From Akkermansia sp. (GTDB taxonomy: Bacteria > Verrucomicrobiota > Verrucomicrobiia > Verrucomicrobiales > Akkermansiaceae): a DNA stretch of 64,000 bases. Positions 1 to 7,777 of this stretch are shown here, in pieces. Position 1 is the stretch's first letter. Every line of letters starts with the position of its first letter. The notes under the pieces were generated by a model. That model did not search any database, was not told the DNA's origin, and was given only the letters and a program-made list of their open reading frames with translations. The DNA lies in the NCBI GenBank assembly GCA_017471985.1, contig JAFURE010000019.1:22367-86366 (forward strand), written 5' to 3'. The position numbers were made by a program, and so were the translations under genes.

Positions 1-1
1 C

Positions 2-2296
2 CACCTCTACAAGGAAGGGCTTACCCTGCCTTACCCCGAAAATGCAGAACTGGAACCGTGCATAGCACAGCTTTACCGCGATTGGAAGGAGGCCCAGTTC
101 TCGAACTGCATCAGCCGTTTCTTCACCACACGCCGCATTCGCAAAGAGCTTCAGAAGTTGGCGTTCTCACACAAAAAACCCGATGTCGAGAAAGATTTGG
201 AGCGTCTCATTTCCATGCAGAAAATCCGGCACACAAAGGCTATCACCTCAACAGATCTGCCCCAATTCCGACGTGGCATCAACACTCAGCAATCTGACTA
301 CGAGGCTGCTTGCGCCATTGCCCATGAGCTTAAAAACCTGCCGGATATTCACCCGCTCTGCCGACTCTACCTCACCCGCGAAGGAAATCCCTTTACCCCC
401 GGAAGCCCGGCAACAACACAAGCAGCCACTCTGCAGCTCAGGCAGGATGAATACACCGCCCTGGCCAAGCGCGTAACGGAACTTCTGGGAACCGATGTCG
501 CTCAACATCCGGACTTCGCGCAGGAAGGTGCAGTCGCTCGCCTGTGCAACGAACTGCTCACACAGCGCAAGACCTGGCGCTCCATCGTACTCTGGAATTC
601 CTGCGCTCTTCAGGCCAGGAGCAAGACTGAGCGCGCCATGGTTGACCTGCTGCAGCGGAAAGAAGTTGAGCCCGATGAGCTCGAAAACCTGTTCCGCAAG
701 AACTATTCCCGCTACCGCCTGAGAGCTGCGGTGGACGCCAGCAAAACGCTCACGGCGTTCGACTCGACCACGCACGAAGCCCGCATCTCGGATTTCCGTT
801 CGCAGGACTCGGCACTGCTGACCGCCGCCGGTGCCGAGCTGCAGCAGATTCTCAGAACCAAGTCACTGGAGCACAGTGACCACGGTAAAGAACTGGCGGA
901 ACTCAATCACGAAATTAATAAGCAGCGCGCTCACAAGGCAATTCGCAAGCTGCTCACGCTCACACCGAACGTCAGCCGACTGCTCAAGCCCTGCATGCTC
1001 ATGAGCCCGCTCTCAGTAGCCCAGTACCTCACGCCCGATGCCGAGCCCTTCGATGTCGTTATCTTCGACGAGGCCTCGCAGATTCCCGTGTGGGATGCCA
1101 TCGGCGCCATCGGCCGCGGCAAGAGCGCTGTGATTGTGGGTGACCCACGACAGATGCCGCCTACCAGCTTCTTCAGCCGTACTAAGATTGACGAAAGCGA
1201 GGAGACGGAAGAAATCGAGCAGGATTTGGAGAGCATTCTCGATGAATGCCTGGCCTGCGGGATTCCGCAGATGAACCTCACCTGGCACTATCGCAGTAAG
1301 TCCGAGAGCCTGATTGCCTACTCCAACCGCAATTATTACGAAAACAAGCTGGTGACCTTCCCCGCCCCCGTGGCAAAGGATACCGCGCTGCAGTACCACT
1401 ACGTACAGGGCACCTACGAGCGCGGCAGCAGCAAGCGCTACAACAAAAAGGAGGCTCAGGTACTCGTGGACAACGTGTTGCAGGTGCTCCGCAGCCCGGG
1501 TTTCGAGTACAACGAGATGACCAGTATCGGTATCGTGACCTTCAACACCCAGCAGCAGGCACTCATTCTCGACCTCTTCGAAAAGGCCCGCGCTGAGGAT
1601 GAATCACTCGAGCCTTTCTTTGATGAAGAGAACCCCGAGGCCATCTTCGTGAAGAACCTCGAGAACGTACAGGGCGACGAGCGTGGAGTCATCTACTTCT
1701 CCACCACTTTCGGACCCGATGAAAAGGGGAATATCTCCATGAACTTCGGTCCGCTGAACCTGACAGGCGGTGAGCGCCGACTGAATGTAGCCATCACCCG
1801 AGCCCGTACCGGCATGCGTGTGTTCAGCTCCCTTAAGCCCGAGGACATCGACCTGAACCGTACCCGCGCCCGCGGTGCGGCAGACCTGCGCGGGTTCCTG
1901 GAGTGTGCCCGCATGGGCGCCAACGCCTACTTCAACACCAACGGCCCCGCTGCCGGGCAGGCTGAGAGCGGGCTACAGCGCTCCATCTGCACCGCTCTGC
2001 AGGCGCTTGGCTGGAACTGCGTGAGCAATCTGGGCGTATCGGGCTTCCGTATTGACATCGCTATAGCCGACCCATCGCGCCCCGGCAACATGCTGGCCGG
2101 CATCGTGCTGGACGGCCCGAGCTATGCCGGAGCCGCCACGGCACGCGACCGCGATGTATTGAGGGAGAGCGTGCTGCAGGCTCTGGGTTGGAATCTCTGC
2201 CACATTTGGGCGCTGGATTGGTGGCGCGACCCGCAGGGTTATGCCGACAAGGTAAATGAACAGCTGAAAAAGTTCTCAGCGCAGGCAGGACAATAA
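2..2296 (+). CDS. Superfamily 1 DNA helicase/nuclease, C-terminal part (5' end outside window)
   Basis: The frame is open from base 2, so the gene starts before the window. The visible 764 residues are the second half of an SF1 helicase. Walker B (VIFDEASQIP) lies near 1060-1085, motif III (GDPRQMPPT) follows at about 1140, and motifs V/VI (NVQGDERGVI, then RRLNVAITRAR) lie near 1670-1810. Walker A must lie upstream and is not seen. The last ~100 residues (from about 1970) form a PD-(D/E)XK-like fold resembling the REase_MTES_1575 domain found at the end of DUF4011-type helicases. These are very large proteins, often called defence- or repair-associated, and their biochemistry is poorly known. 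The 3' end overlaps the convergent hydrolase gene by 21 nt. The helicase-plus-nuclease class is secure; the precise role is unknown. Confidence 0.85.
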   Translation, partial: HLYKEGLTLPYPENAELEPCIAQLYRDWKEAQFSNCISRFFTTRRIRKELQKLAFSHKKPDVEKDLERLISMQKIRHTKAITSTDLPQFRRGINTQQSDYEAACAIAHELKNLPDIHPLCRLYLTREGNPFTPGSPATTQAATLQLRQDEYTALAKRVTELLGTDVAQHPDFAQEGAVARLCNELLTQRKTWRSIVLWNSCALQARSKTERAMVDLLQRKEVEPDELENLFRKNYSRYRLRAAVDASKTLTAFDSTTHEARISDFRSQDSALLTAAGAELQQILRTKSLEHSDHGKELAELNHEINKQRAHKAIRKLLTLTPNVSRLLKPCMLMSPLSVAQYLTPDAEPFDVVIFDEASQIPVWDAIGAIGRGKSAVIVGDPRQMPPTSFFSRTKIDESEETEEIEQDLESILDECLACGIPQMNLTWHYRSKSESLIAYSNRNYYENKLVTFPAPVAKDTALQYHYVQGTYERGSSKRYNKKEAQVLVDNVLQVLRSPGFEYNEMTSIGIVTFNTQQQALILDLFEKARAEDESLEPFFDEENPEAIFVKNLENVQGDERGVIYFSTTFGPDEKGNISMNFGPLNLTGGERRLNVAITRARTGMRVFSSLKPEDIDLNRTRARGAADLRGFLECARMGANAYFNTNGPAAGQAESGLQRSICTALQALGWNCVSNLGVSGFRIDIAIADPSRPGNMLAGIVLDGPSYAGAATARDRDVLRESVLQALGWNLCHIWALDWWRDPQGYADKVNEQLKKFSAQAGQ

Positions 2297-3352
2297 GCGC
2301 TGCACGCGCTTGCCGGGCAGATTACCCAGCTCCATACCGCGCATCACATACGCAAACGACAAGCCGGTGGCGGGACAACACAGTCCCAACGAGCCACCGG
2401 CTCCTGCGTGTCCGAACCCGCCCTCACCGAAAATGGACGTCGGCTCGCACATGGCACCGCAGGTGAAGGCCGTGGGCTCCAGCAAAGTAAGGTCCATCCC
2501 TGAGCACTGGGGAGTACTCATCCATTCCAGAACATCGTCTGCAAAGGGAGATTGTGGCAGTTGCCCCAGCAGAGCCTGATAAAACATAGCCAGACCACGA
2601 GCGGAAGCCACGCCTCCCTTGGCAGGCGAACCGCACTGCCACGCTGCGGGGGTATTCATCTCGCGGGCGGAACCGTATCCACTGATACTGTGGAATGAGC
2701 GGTACACGGAGCTACTCTCGTCAAAATACTCGCGGTAGAAGGGAGTGCGGGGCATAGCGCCCAGCATGCGCGCCGTTCTCAGCTCGGCCACGCTCTCATA
2801 GCACGACTCGGGCACATGGCCGATGTAGAACTCCAGACCGAGAGGACGGCGCACCCGTTCTTCCCAATAATCGCACACGCGCTGCCCCGTGAGTTCCAGC
2901 ATCAGGATGTCCACCAGCGGGCCGAAGGTCTGCGGGTGGTAACCATGCTGCGGGGGCGCCCACAGCGGACGGCTTTTCTCAATGGCACGGCGGCAGGCCC
3001 CGAGGTCATCGATAGGAGCCGGCTCGGCCAGAGCGGCAAATCCCCCCTGGTGCGAGAGCAACTGCCCCACAGTCAGGTGCGGCGAGGGGAATGAAGGCCA
3101 TAAATCTCCCACCTCTAGTTCAGGCCCGCGGCAGCAATCATACAGAGCCTGCAACAGACAGGCCGCGGCAGCCGGCTTAGTGGCGGAATAGATGGGCACA
3201 AGGGTGTGCGGCTGCCAGGCCACACCGCGCCGCGACTCACCACCGCAAACGAGCGCCATCTCCTGCCCGTCCTGCCAGACTGCGACAGAGCCCCCCTGCT
3301 CCAATCCCTCCTCGAGATTGAGGGCAAAGGCCTGCTGTAATTTCTGCAACAT
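2276..3352 (-). CDS. Class C beta-lactamase-like serine hydrolase
   Basis: A 358-residue protein of the beta-lactamase/esterase (EstB, PBP4*-like) family. The catalytic SxxK is visible as Ser-Ala-Thr-Lys near residues 55-58 (PIYSATKPAA). A Tyr-containing second motif (GYHPQTFG) follows at about residue 137. A His-Ala-Gly motif (FGHAGAGGSLG) near 315 replaces the KTG box, as in esterase-type members. No signal peptide is evident, so a cytoplasmic esterase or peptidase is more likely than antibiotic resistance. The substrate cannot be told. The gene follows trmO on the minus strand, with the trmO stop and this start codon touching at 3352, which suggests co-transcription. It converges on and slightly overlaps the helicase gene. 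Confidence 0.85.
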   Translation of the reverse strand: MLQKLQQAFALNLEEGLEQGGSVAVWQDGQEMALVCGGESRRGVAWQPHTLVPIYSATKPAAAACLLQALYDCCRGPELEVGDLWPSFPSPHLTVGQLLSHQGGFAALAEPAPIDDLGACRRAIEKSRPLWAPPQHGYHPQTFGPLVDILMLELTGQRVCDYWEERVRRPLGLEFYIGHVPESCYESVAELRTARMLGAMPRTPFYREYFDESSSVYRSFHSISGYGSAREMNTPAAWQCGSPAKGGVASARGLAMFYQALLGQLPQSPFADDVLEWMSTPQCSGMDLTLLEPTAFTCGAMCEPTSIFGEGGFGHAGAGGSLGLCCPATGLSFAYVMRGMELGNLPGKRVQRLLSCLR

Positions 3353-4014
3353 CAGGGTTCGGGGCGTATGGTGAGCACGTGAGCCACACCGTCCTGCACA
3401 CGAAAACTCACCTCATAAGGCTTCAGAATAATATGGTACACGCGCTCAGGGTCCTGCTGGTAAGCGGGTCGGGGATCCTGAGCCAGTACCTCCTGCATGG
3501 CCATAGCCCAATCGTGCGGAGCCGATTTCGGCACAGGACACTCTACCAACACCTGCAACATGGTGCGTGGTGTTTCGGTAAATCCGCCCGTAGCCTCGGG
3601 TATGCTGTCGGCATACGCAATATAGGGCTTAATGTCGTAGATGGGCGTGCCGTCTACCATATCAGCGCCACTCACACGCAGCACCGGGCCGTCCTCCACC
3701 GATACCAGCTTCACAACAGATAAGCCCAATCCATTCGGGCGGAAGGGTGAACGTGTGGCAAACACCCCCACTCGAGTATTGCCACCCAGTCGTGGCGGGC
3801 GCACCGTCGGGTGCCACCCGGCGCCCTCATTGCAATGAAAGCCCCATATCAGCCACAAGTGACTGAACGCAGCTATACCGCGCACAAAATCGGGGTTACG
3901 ATAGGCGGGTTCAAAGACAATTTCGCTGATGACATGTGGCGCGAGATTGCCCTGACGAGGCACCCCGAACTTGTCCGCAAACGGCGAGCGGATGTACGCC
4001 ACCGGTTCCATCAC
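3352..4014 (-). CDS. trmO: tRNA (N6-threonylcarbamoyladenosine(37)-N6)-methyltransferase TrmO
   Basis: A 220-residue TrmO/TsaA (UPF0066) family protein that N6-methylates the t6A37 base of tRNAs with S-adenosylmethionine. The family signature is intact: PVAYIRSPF at the N terminus, AAFSHLWLIWGFH near 45-58, GVFATRSPFRPNGLGLS near 80-96 and GTPIYDIKPYI near 122-132. The length is normal for the form with a C-terminal extension. The start (ATG at 4014) overlaps the rppH stop by 4 nt, an arrangement typical of translational coupling, so rppH, trmO and the hydrolase probably form one minus-strand transcript. Confidence 0.93.
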   Translation of the reverse strand: MMEPVAYIRSPFADKFGVPRQGNLAPHVISEIVFEPAYRNPDFVRGIAAFSHLWLIWGFHCNEGAGWHPTVRPPRLGGNTRVGVFATRSPFRPNGLGLSVVKLVSVEDGPVLRVSGADMVDGTPIYDIKPYIAYADSIPEATGGFTETPRTMLQVLVECPVPKSAPHDWAMAMQEVLAQDPRPAYQQDPERVYHIILKPYEVSFRVQDGVAHVLTIRPEP

Positions 4015-4481
4015 ACACCGAAGAAATCACGCATCACCTGCACATACACACCGCGCTTAAAGTCCGGCAGGGAGTCGTAGTCAAAATCAGCAGGCTTCAC
4101 CCACTTGTAGTCGCGGAACTCCTTGTTGTCCAGCCACGGCTCGGCGGCATCGCTGTGCATGCGGCACAGAAAGTAAAACTGCTCCTGCCCCGCATAGGGA
4201 ATACCACGCTTGCGCAACACCCTCTCGCGCTCCTTGGGCGGGTAATCATAGCGGTACGGGCCGTGCTCGGCTATCACCTCGTATTCGTTGGGGCGAAACC
4301 CCGTTTCCTCCATCCCCTCGCGACAGGCAGCACTCAGCGGGGACTCGCCGTTCTTAATCCCACCCTGCGGGAACTGCCAGGCTCCTACAGGTTTCACGCG
4401 CTCGCACACCAACACTGTGCCATCATTACGCTGATAGATGATGGCGGCATTCGGTCGATAAAGTTCCGTGGTCTGTGACAT
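4011..4481 (-). CDS. rppH: Nudix RNA pyrophosphohydrolase (RppH-like)
   Basis: A 156-residue Nudix hydrolase. The Nudix box is complete near residues 40-62 (GGIKNGES, then AACREGMEETGF, fitting GX5EX7REUXEEXGU). The flanking YRPNAAIIYQ and VGAWQFPQGG segments and the C-terminal aromatic DYKWVKPADF match RppH/NudH, which removes pyrophosphate from mRNA 5' ends to start decay. This enzyme would act directly on the leaderless 5'-triphosphate transcripts proposed elsewhere in the window, though that link is only inference. It is the first gene of the minus-strand rppH-trmO-hydrolase unit, with a good sigma-70 promoter just upstream. The other possibility is a dinucleoside polyphosphate hydrolase. 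Confidence 0.88.
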   Translation of the reverse strand: MSQTTELYRPNAAIIYQRNDGTVLVCERVKPVGAWQFPQGGIKNGESPLSAACREGMEETGFRPNEYEVIAEHGPYRYDYPPKERERVLRKRGIPYAGQEQFYFLCRMHSDAAEPWLDNKEFRDYKWVKPADFDYDSLPDFKRGVYVQVMRDFFGV

Positions 4482-4504
4482 ATAGACAAAAAGGTCGTGA
4501 AGTC

Positions 4505-4533
4505 AATATAACATACCCCGCTCTCTTTTGCAA
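4505..4533 (-). promoter_or_regulatory. Sigma-70 promoter of the rppH-trmO unit
   Basis: Reading the minus strand: TTGCAA (4533-4528), a 17-nt spacer and TATATT (4510-4505). The -10 lies 23 nt before the rppH ATG at 4481, giving a predicted leader of about 17 nt. Confidence 0.6.
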
Positions 4534-4585
4534 GCTCGGAACATCGAAAAGACTTGCTTAAGGCAGTGAATATGGTATTTTTATC

Positions 4586-5578
4586 ATGTATGGGACTGAA
4601 GTCCCATGCTCCGAAACAGATGTTATGCAGGCATATTTTCACAAATCGCTGAGGAACAAGAATATCAACTATAGACATGGTCGATATTTTGTGACGATGC
4701 AGGTGGCACACAACATGTCACTGTTGGGAGCAATTGTGGGTGAAAGAAGTGTATTGAACGAACTGGGGAAAGGCGTGGAAGCAGCTCTCGTGGACCTACC
4801 GCAGAAATACCCGGAGCTTAAATTAGGTGAGTACGTGATTATGCCTAACCATGTTCACATGATACTAACCATTCAACTTCAGGCCACGAATAAGGAAAAT
4901 CACTTGGGTTTTCTGGTTGGCCGCTTCAAGGGGACTACTGCCTATATTTATGGCAAATTGAAGCAAGCAGGTACTGTACCAGCCATCGGCGAACACCTTT
5001 GGCAGCGGGATTATTGGGACGATTTGATTTCAAGTGAAGAGGAGTTTCGAAACTTTGAAAAATATATACGCCTCAACCCGAGAAATTGGACTCGAGATCG
5101 CTGGGGCGCAGTTACAACATACATGCTGGGTGATGAGAGGCTGCTGGACTTACCGAAGTGTGCCTTTGTCGCCTCGCAGGGATTTTCGGCGGCAACATTA
5201 AATCCACGCCGCATCAAACTTTCGGAGCGAGGGACTTCAGTCCCTCATTCCCCGGAGATGGCCGTCATTTCCACCTTCACCAGTGCACAGGAGCGCGAAG
5301 TGCTTCGCATAGTTTTAGCCAGAGGTCGAAACATTATCCACGTTTGCCCACAGGGGATTCCCCGGAGGGAGGCGCTTTCCGCCACGCAGATACAAGCGCT
5401 GGAGGAAAAACGATTGTTGTTCATTTCACCGCAAGAGACCGGTTCCCGCCTGAATAAAAAAGTAGCAACTAGGTGCAATGAATATGTGCTGCGACATGCA
5501 GAGGAAATATGGGCGGGTGATATCACCGCCAACGGCACTCTGGCGTCGCTGATTGACGGGTTAACACAGGCACCATAA
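4586..5578 (+). CDS. REP-associated tyrosine transposase (HUH/Y1) with a C-terminal DprA/SLOG-like domain
   Basis: A 330-residue protein. Residues ~25-200 are a Y1/HUH single-strand transposase of the RAYT type: the metal-binding HUH motif is P-N-H-V-H near 87-91 and the catalytic tyrosine is in LWQRDYWDD near 143. The last ~100 residues (about 230-330: ARGRNIIHVCPQGIP, then EEKRLLFISP, then CNEYVLRHAEEIWAG) read like a short Rossmann-type DprA/SLOG domain and are not part of the usual transposase. A 25-bp imperfect inverted repeat (4592-4616 and 5220-5244) brackets only the transposase part. In-frame ATGs are at 4586 and 4625; 4625 avoids coding through the 5' repeat and may be the true start. 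RAYTs usually serve REP mobility in the host genome and are often domesticated. Upstream, TTGCTT (4554-4559) and TATTTT (4576-4581) make a possible promoter. Confidence 0.82.
   Translation: MYGTEVPCSETDVMQAYFHKSLRNKNINYRHGRYFVTMQVAHNMSLLGAIVGERSVLNELGKGVEAALVDLPQKYPELKLGEYVIMPNHVHMILTIQLQATNKENHLGFLVGRFKGTTAYIYGKLKQAGTVPAIGEHLWQRDYWDDLISSEEEFRNFEKYIRLNPRNWTRDRWGAVTTYMLGDERLLDLPKCAFVASQGFSAATLNPRRIKLSERGTSVPHSPEMAVISTFTSAQEREVLRIVLARGRNIIHVCPQGIPRREALSATQIQALEEKRLLFISPQETGSRLNKKVATRCNEYVLRHAEEIWAGDITANGTLASLIDGLTQAP
4592..4616 (+). repeat. REP-like palindrome, left copy of an inverted pair
   Basis: Bases 4591-4606 are a 16-nt palindrome (TGGGACT, GA, AGTCCCA). The 25-nt unit 4592-4616 is the reverse complement of 5220-5244 with 2 mismatches. 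It overlaps the longest-ORF start of the transposase. Confidence 0.85.
5220..5244 (-). repeat. REP-like palindrome, right copy of an inverted pair
   Basis: The palindrome core is GGGACT-TC-AGTCCC at 5231-5244. It matches 4592-4616 in inverted orientation at 23 of 25 positions. It lies inside the reading frame, coding for Ser-Glu-Arg-Gly-Thr-Ser-Val-Pro, at the junction between the transposase domain and the C-terminal domain. Confidence 0.85.
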
Positions 5579-5620
5579 AAAAGCCCCCGCGCAATCGGCC
5601 ATGAGCGCCGATGACGCGGG
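5577..5620 (-). terminator. Intrinsic terminator of the YlbF-family gene
   Basis: A 14-position stem (5586-5599 with 5607-5620, two mismatched positions) is followed on the minus strand by six U residues (A run at 5577-5582). It lies directly after the stop of the gene at 5645-6268. Confidence 0.8.
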
Positions 5621-5644
5621 TGTGAAAATCAATTAGCAGAGCTA

Positions 5645-6268
5645 TCAGTGCTTACCGCACTTGCACTCGTGGCCTTCACCGTGGCCACCGCAGCATTCGC
5701 CGTCACCATGACCGTGACCACCGCATTTGCACTCATGGCCTTCACCATGGCCACCGCAGCATTCACCGTCGCCGTGACCGCACTTGCACTCGTGCTCACC
5801 CTCACCGTGGTTCTTGCAGTCACTCTCGCAATCATCGCAGTTGCCGCTGCAACCGCCGCCACAGGAGCAGCTTACCTGCTGGTTCATGGAGTCGGCCACC
5901 TCCTCATCGGTGGGAGCGCAGCCCTTCTCGATGGCGATGCAGAGGTACTGGTGCACGATATTGAGCATTTCGTCGAGCTCCTGGCGAGCCTCAAGGAATC
6001 CCTTGCAGATGGGGTTGTCAATCACGTCCTGCCGCAGACCGTCGAAAGTCGAAATTTCCTCCTCAGAAGGGGGCATGCCCTCCATGTGCTTGTTGCGGAG
6101 CTTCTCGCCATACTCGTTGACCTTGCGGAAAAGATCAGTGGCTTCGGGGTTCTGGTAGAAAAGGCCGATGCGAGCGCGAGCGGAAACGACCTTCTGGCTC
6201 TGAGCAACGGCATTGGCCAGCTCGGTGGTGAGCTTCACCAGTTCGGGAGAAAGGGATGTATTTGACAT
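5645..6268 (-). CDS. YlbF/YmcA-family protein with Cys/His/Gly-rich metal-binding-like tail
   Basis: A 207-residue protein when started at the ATG at 6268, just 10 nt below a -10 box; the longer ORF start at 6307 would overlap the promoter. Residues ~1-125 are a helical YlbF/YmcA (Com_YlbF) domain (QSQKVVSARARIGLFYQNPEA, then FDGLRQDV). In Firmicutes such proteins form the Y-complex that guides RNase Y. Residues ~130-207 are a low-complexity tail built from Cys, His, Gly and acidic residues. It begins with CSCGGGC and includes two copies of a 20-residue unit of the form GHGDGECCGG plus HGEGHECKCG. Such a tail could bind zinc, copper or an Fe-S cofactor; this is inference. In some YlbF/YmcA proteins Cys residues hold Fe-S clusters. 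No membrane segment is seen. Confidence 0.8.
   Translation of the reverse strand: MSNTSLSPELVKLTTELANAVAQSQKVVSARARIGLFYQNPEATDLFRKVNEYGEKLRNKHMEGMPPSEEEISTFDGLRQDVIDNPICKGFLEARQELDEMLNIVHQYLCIAIEKGCAPTDEEVADSMNQQVSCSCGGGCSGNCDDCESDCKNHGEGEHECKCGHGDGECCGGHGEGHECKCGGHGHGDGECCGGHGEGHECKCGKH
5651..5782 (-). repeat. Tandem ~66-bp repeat encoding the Cys/His-rich tail
   Basis: Two adjacent near-identical copies of about 66 bp encode the repeated ECCGGHGEGHECKCG segment of the YlbF-family protein. Boundaries are approximate. Repeat-number variation between strains is expected. Confidence 0.65.
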
Positions 6269-6278
6269 AACGCGGCGC

Positions 6279-6307
6279 ATTTTAGCACAAATGTACCGCC
6301 TATGCAA
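6279..6307 (-). promoter_or_regulatory. Promoter of the YlbF-family gene (near-leaderless)
   Basis: Minus strand TTGCAT (6307-6302), 17-nt spacer, TAAAAT (6284-6279) with an extended TG. The start codon at 6268 is 10 nt downstream, so the leader would be only about 4 nt. Confidence 0.6.
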
Positions 6308-6382
6308 TGGCAGAGTCTGTCAAACAGCAGGCAAGAAATCCTAGTATGACACTAGGATTGTATCAGAATACACGTCACCTGC

Positions 6383-6411
6383 TTGACAAGGGGGCGATAT
6401 GGGGGTATGCT
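6383..6411 (+). promoter_or_regulatory. Near-consensus promoter inside the long ankyrin ORF
   Basis: TTGACA (6383-6388), exactly 17 nt, TATGCT (6406-6411). The next in-frame ATG (6421) is 9 nt downstream. This argues that translation starts at 6421 and not at the first ATG (6307). Confidence 0.75.
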
Positions 6412-6420
6412 GCGCTGCAG

Positions 6421-7047
6421 ATGGATAACGAAGCATATCAGACAGGAACACCGCTGTTCAGAGCGATTACGACCGGGGAAAGTGAGCAGGTACGCCTGCT
6501 GCTGGCAAAAGGCGAGGACGCGAATGAATGTTACGGTGAGGATGAGGAACCGGCTCTGCTGGTTGCGGCCATTGAAAACCGCGAACAGATATGCAAACAG
6601 CTCATTGCTGCCGGGGCCGCTGTGAATGCCTGCGACACGCGTGGCTACACGCCACTGATGGCAGCGGTATGCGCTGACAGTCTGAATATTGTAAAAATGC
6701 TACTGTCCGCCGGTGCCGATGTGAACCGCAGCTGTGCACAGAGCAATGCCACCGCCCTGCACGATGCAGCTACAGGAAACCATCTGGAAATTACCCGCGA
6801 GCTATTAGCTGCCGGCGCCGAGGTTAACGCCCCCGAGAACAATGAGGGAAACACCGTGCTGATGTGTGCCGTACAAGCACTGTCACCGGAAATCACCGAG
6901 CTACTGCTGACAGCAGGTGCCGACCGAGACACTCGCAGCAGCCGTGGCGACACAGCGCTCGAGCTCATTCGCACCGAGCTACTCTACCTCTGGGAGCCGG
7001 TGAAGTGCGCCCGTGCCCGACGCATCGAACAACTTCTGACTGTCTGA
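6421..7047 (+). CDS. Ankyrin-repeat protein
   Basis: A 208-residue protein made almost wholly of five ankyrin repeats (starting near residues 9, 43, 76, 110 and 143). The typical TPLM-AAV and LLL-AGADVN signatures are visible in each. The start at 6421 is chosen because a near-consensus promoter lies immediately before it and because the first repeat begins nine residues in; the ORF is open back to 6307. No signal peptide or membrane segment is present, so it is probably a cytoplasmic protein-protein interaction module. The partner is unknown. It is divergent from the YlbF-family gene and is followed 27 nt later by a lipoprotein gene on the same strand. Confidence 0.85.
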   Translation: MDNEAYQTGTPLFRAITTGESEQVRLLLAKGEDANECYGEDEEPALLVAAIENREQICKQLIAAGAAVNACDTRGYTPLMAAVCADSLNIVKMLLSAGADVNRSCAQSNATALHDAATGNHLEITRELLAAGAEVNAPENNEGNTVLMCAVQALSPEITELLLTAGADRDTRSSRGDTALELIRTELLYLWEPVKCARARRIEQLLTV

Positions 7048-7074
7048 AACGACTCACTCCAATATCCGAACTCT

Positions 7075-7767
7075 ATGAAAGCAAAACATTTACTTCTCTT
7101 CTGCTGTACCCTGCTCACTGCCTGCAGTACCCCGCACCCCTGCGAAGGCTCCATAGGCGACCCGTACAGTCTGGTACTCATTCCGCAGGCTGACGGGGAA
7201 AACATCCGTTATCGCTACGATGCGGATGGCTCCTGCAATCTGGAGTTACATAGCATGTACACCGACAGCCCCGGGCTAAAGGTTGAGGGGCTCACGCTCA
7301 CGGCGAAACCGGGAATCCAGGGCACACTGGAGCTCAGCTGCGCGGTTGGAACTCAGCACCACAGTGTGACCGTGCCGACAAACCAAACCACTACCCGCAG
7401 CATCGATGGTATTGAGTTCACATTCCGCCCGGTTGAGATTCACGAGTTTGAGGAGCGCATGCTCGAAATCTCATGGGAGCCGCCTGCAAATTTCCCGGAG
7501 CGTGTAGCAGGCATCAATACCCACTGCAATCTCTTCAGTCACTGCATGTTATCCTGCAGGGACACGAACGGCAAGCACTGTGAAGTACACCGCAGTTACG
7601 ACAAGTCGCAGATTGAGGTCAACGTATGGCTCTGGAACAAGCCCAACACTTACACCGTGGACTTCCGAGCCGGCGCTGCAGACGAACCGAAAGTGCTCCT
7701 GCTACCCGGGTATGAAAAGAAACGCGCAGAGCTCAACTCTGCGCGCTCACTGCCGGTTCCTCACTGA
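7075..7767 (+). CDS. Putative lipoprotein of unknown function
   Basis: A 230-residue protein. It begins with a lipoprotein signal: MKAKHLLLFCC then a lipobox Leu-Thr-Ala-Cys with Cys near residue 17. The mature part has a beta-strand-like pattern (alternating hydrophobics, a TTTRSIDGIEF segment) and five or so further Cys residues that could form disulphides. I do not recognise the family. It lies 27 nt after the ankyrin gene and may share its transcript, which would pair a cytoplasmic interaction protein with an envelope lipoprotein. An 8-bp perfect hairpin (7724-7744) lies inside the end of the gene, before the convergent EFR1 gene 11 nt away. Confidence 0.7.
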   Translation: MKAKHLLLFCCTLLTACSTPHPCEGSIGDPYSLVLIPQADGENIRYRYDADGSCNLELHSMYTDSPGLKVEGLTLTAKPGIQGTLELSCAVGTQHHSVTVPTNQTTTRSIDGIEFTFRPVEIHEFEERMLEISWEPPANFPERVAGINTHCNLFSHCMLSCRDTNGKHCEVHRSYDKSQIEVNVWLWNKPNTYTVDFRAGAADEPKVLLLPGYEKKRAELNSARSLPVPH

Positions 7768-7777
7768 GAGAGCGGCT

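Noticed and set aside
2276..3352. Antibiotic-resistance beta-lactamase
   Set aside because: The third motif is His-Ala-Gly where KTG would be expected, there is no signal peptide, and it sits with housekeeping genes. A family esterase/peptidase is more likely.
5335..5355. A DnaA-box-like TTATCCACG near 5335
   Set aside because: A single site inside a coding gene, with no cluster of boxes or AT-rich unwinding region. It does not support an origin.
5651..5782. CRISPR-like tandem repeat
   Set aside because: The repeats are in-frame coding units without spacers, in the tail of the YlbF-family protein, and no cas gene is present.
6307..6420. Upstream extension of the ankyrin ORF (38 extra residues)
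   Set aside because: It overlaps a near-consensus promoter and the opposite promoter's -35. The added residues do not look like an ankyrin repeat.
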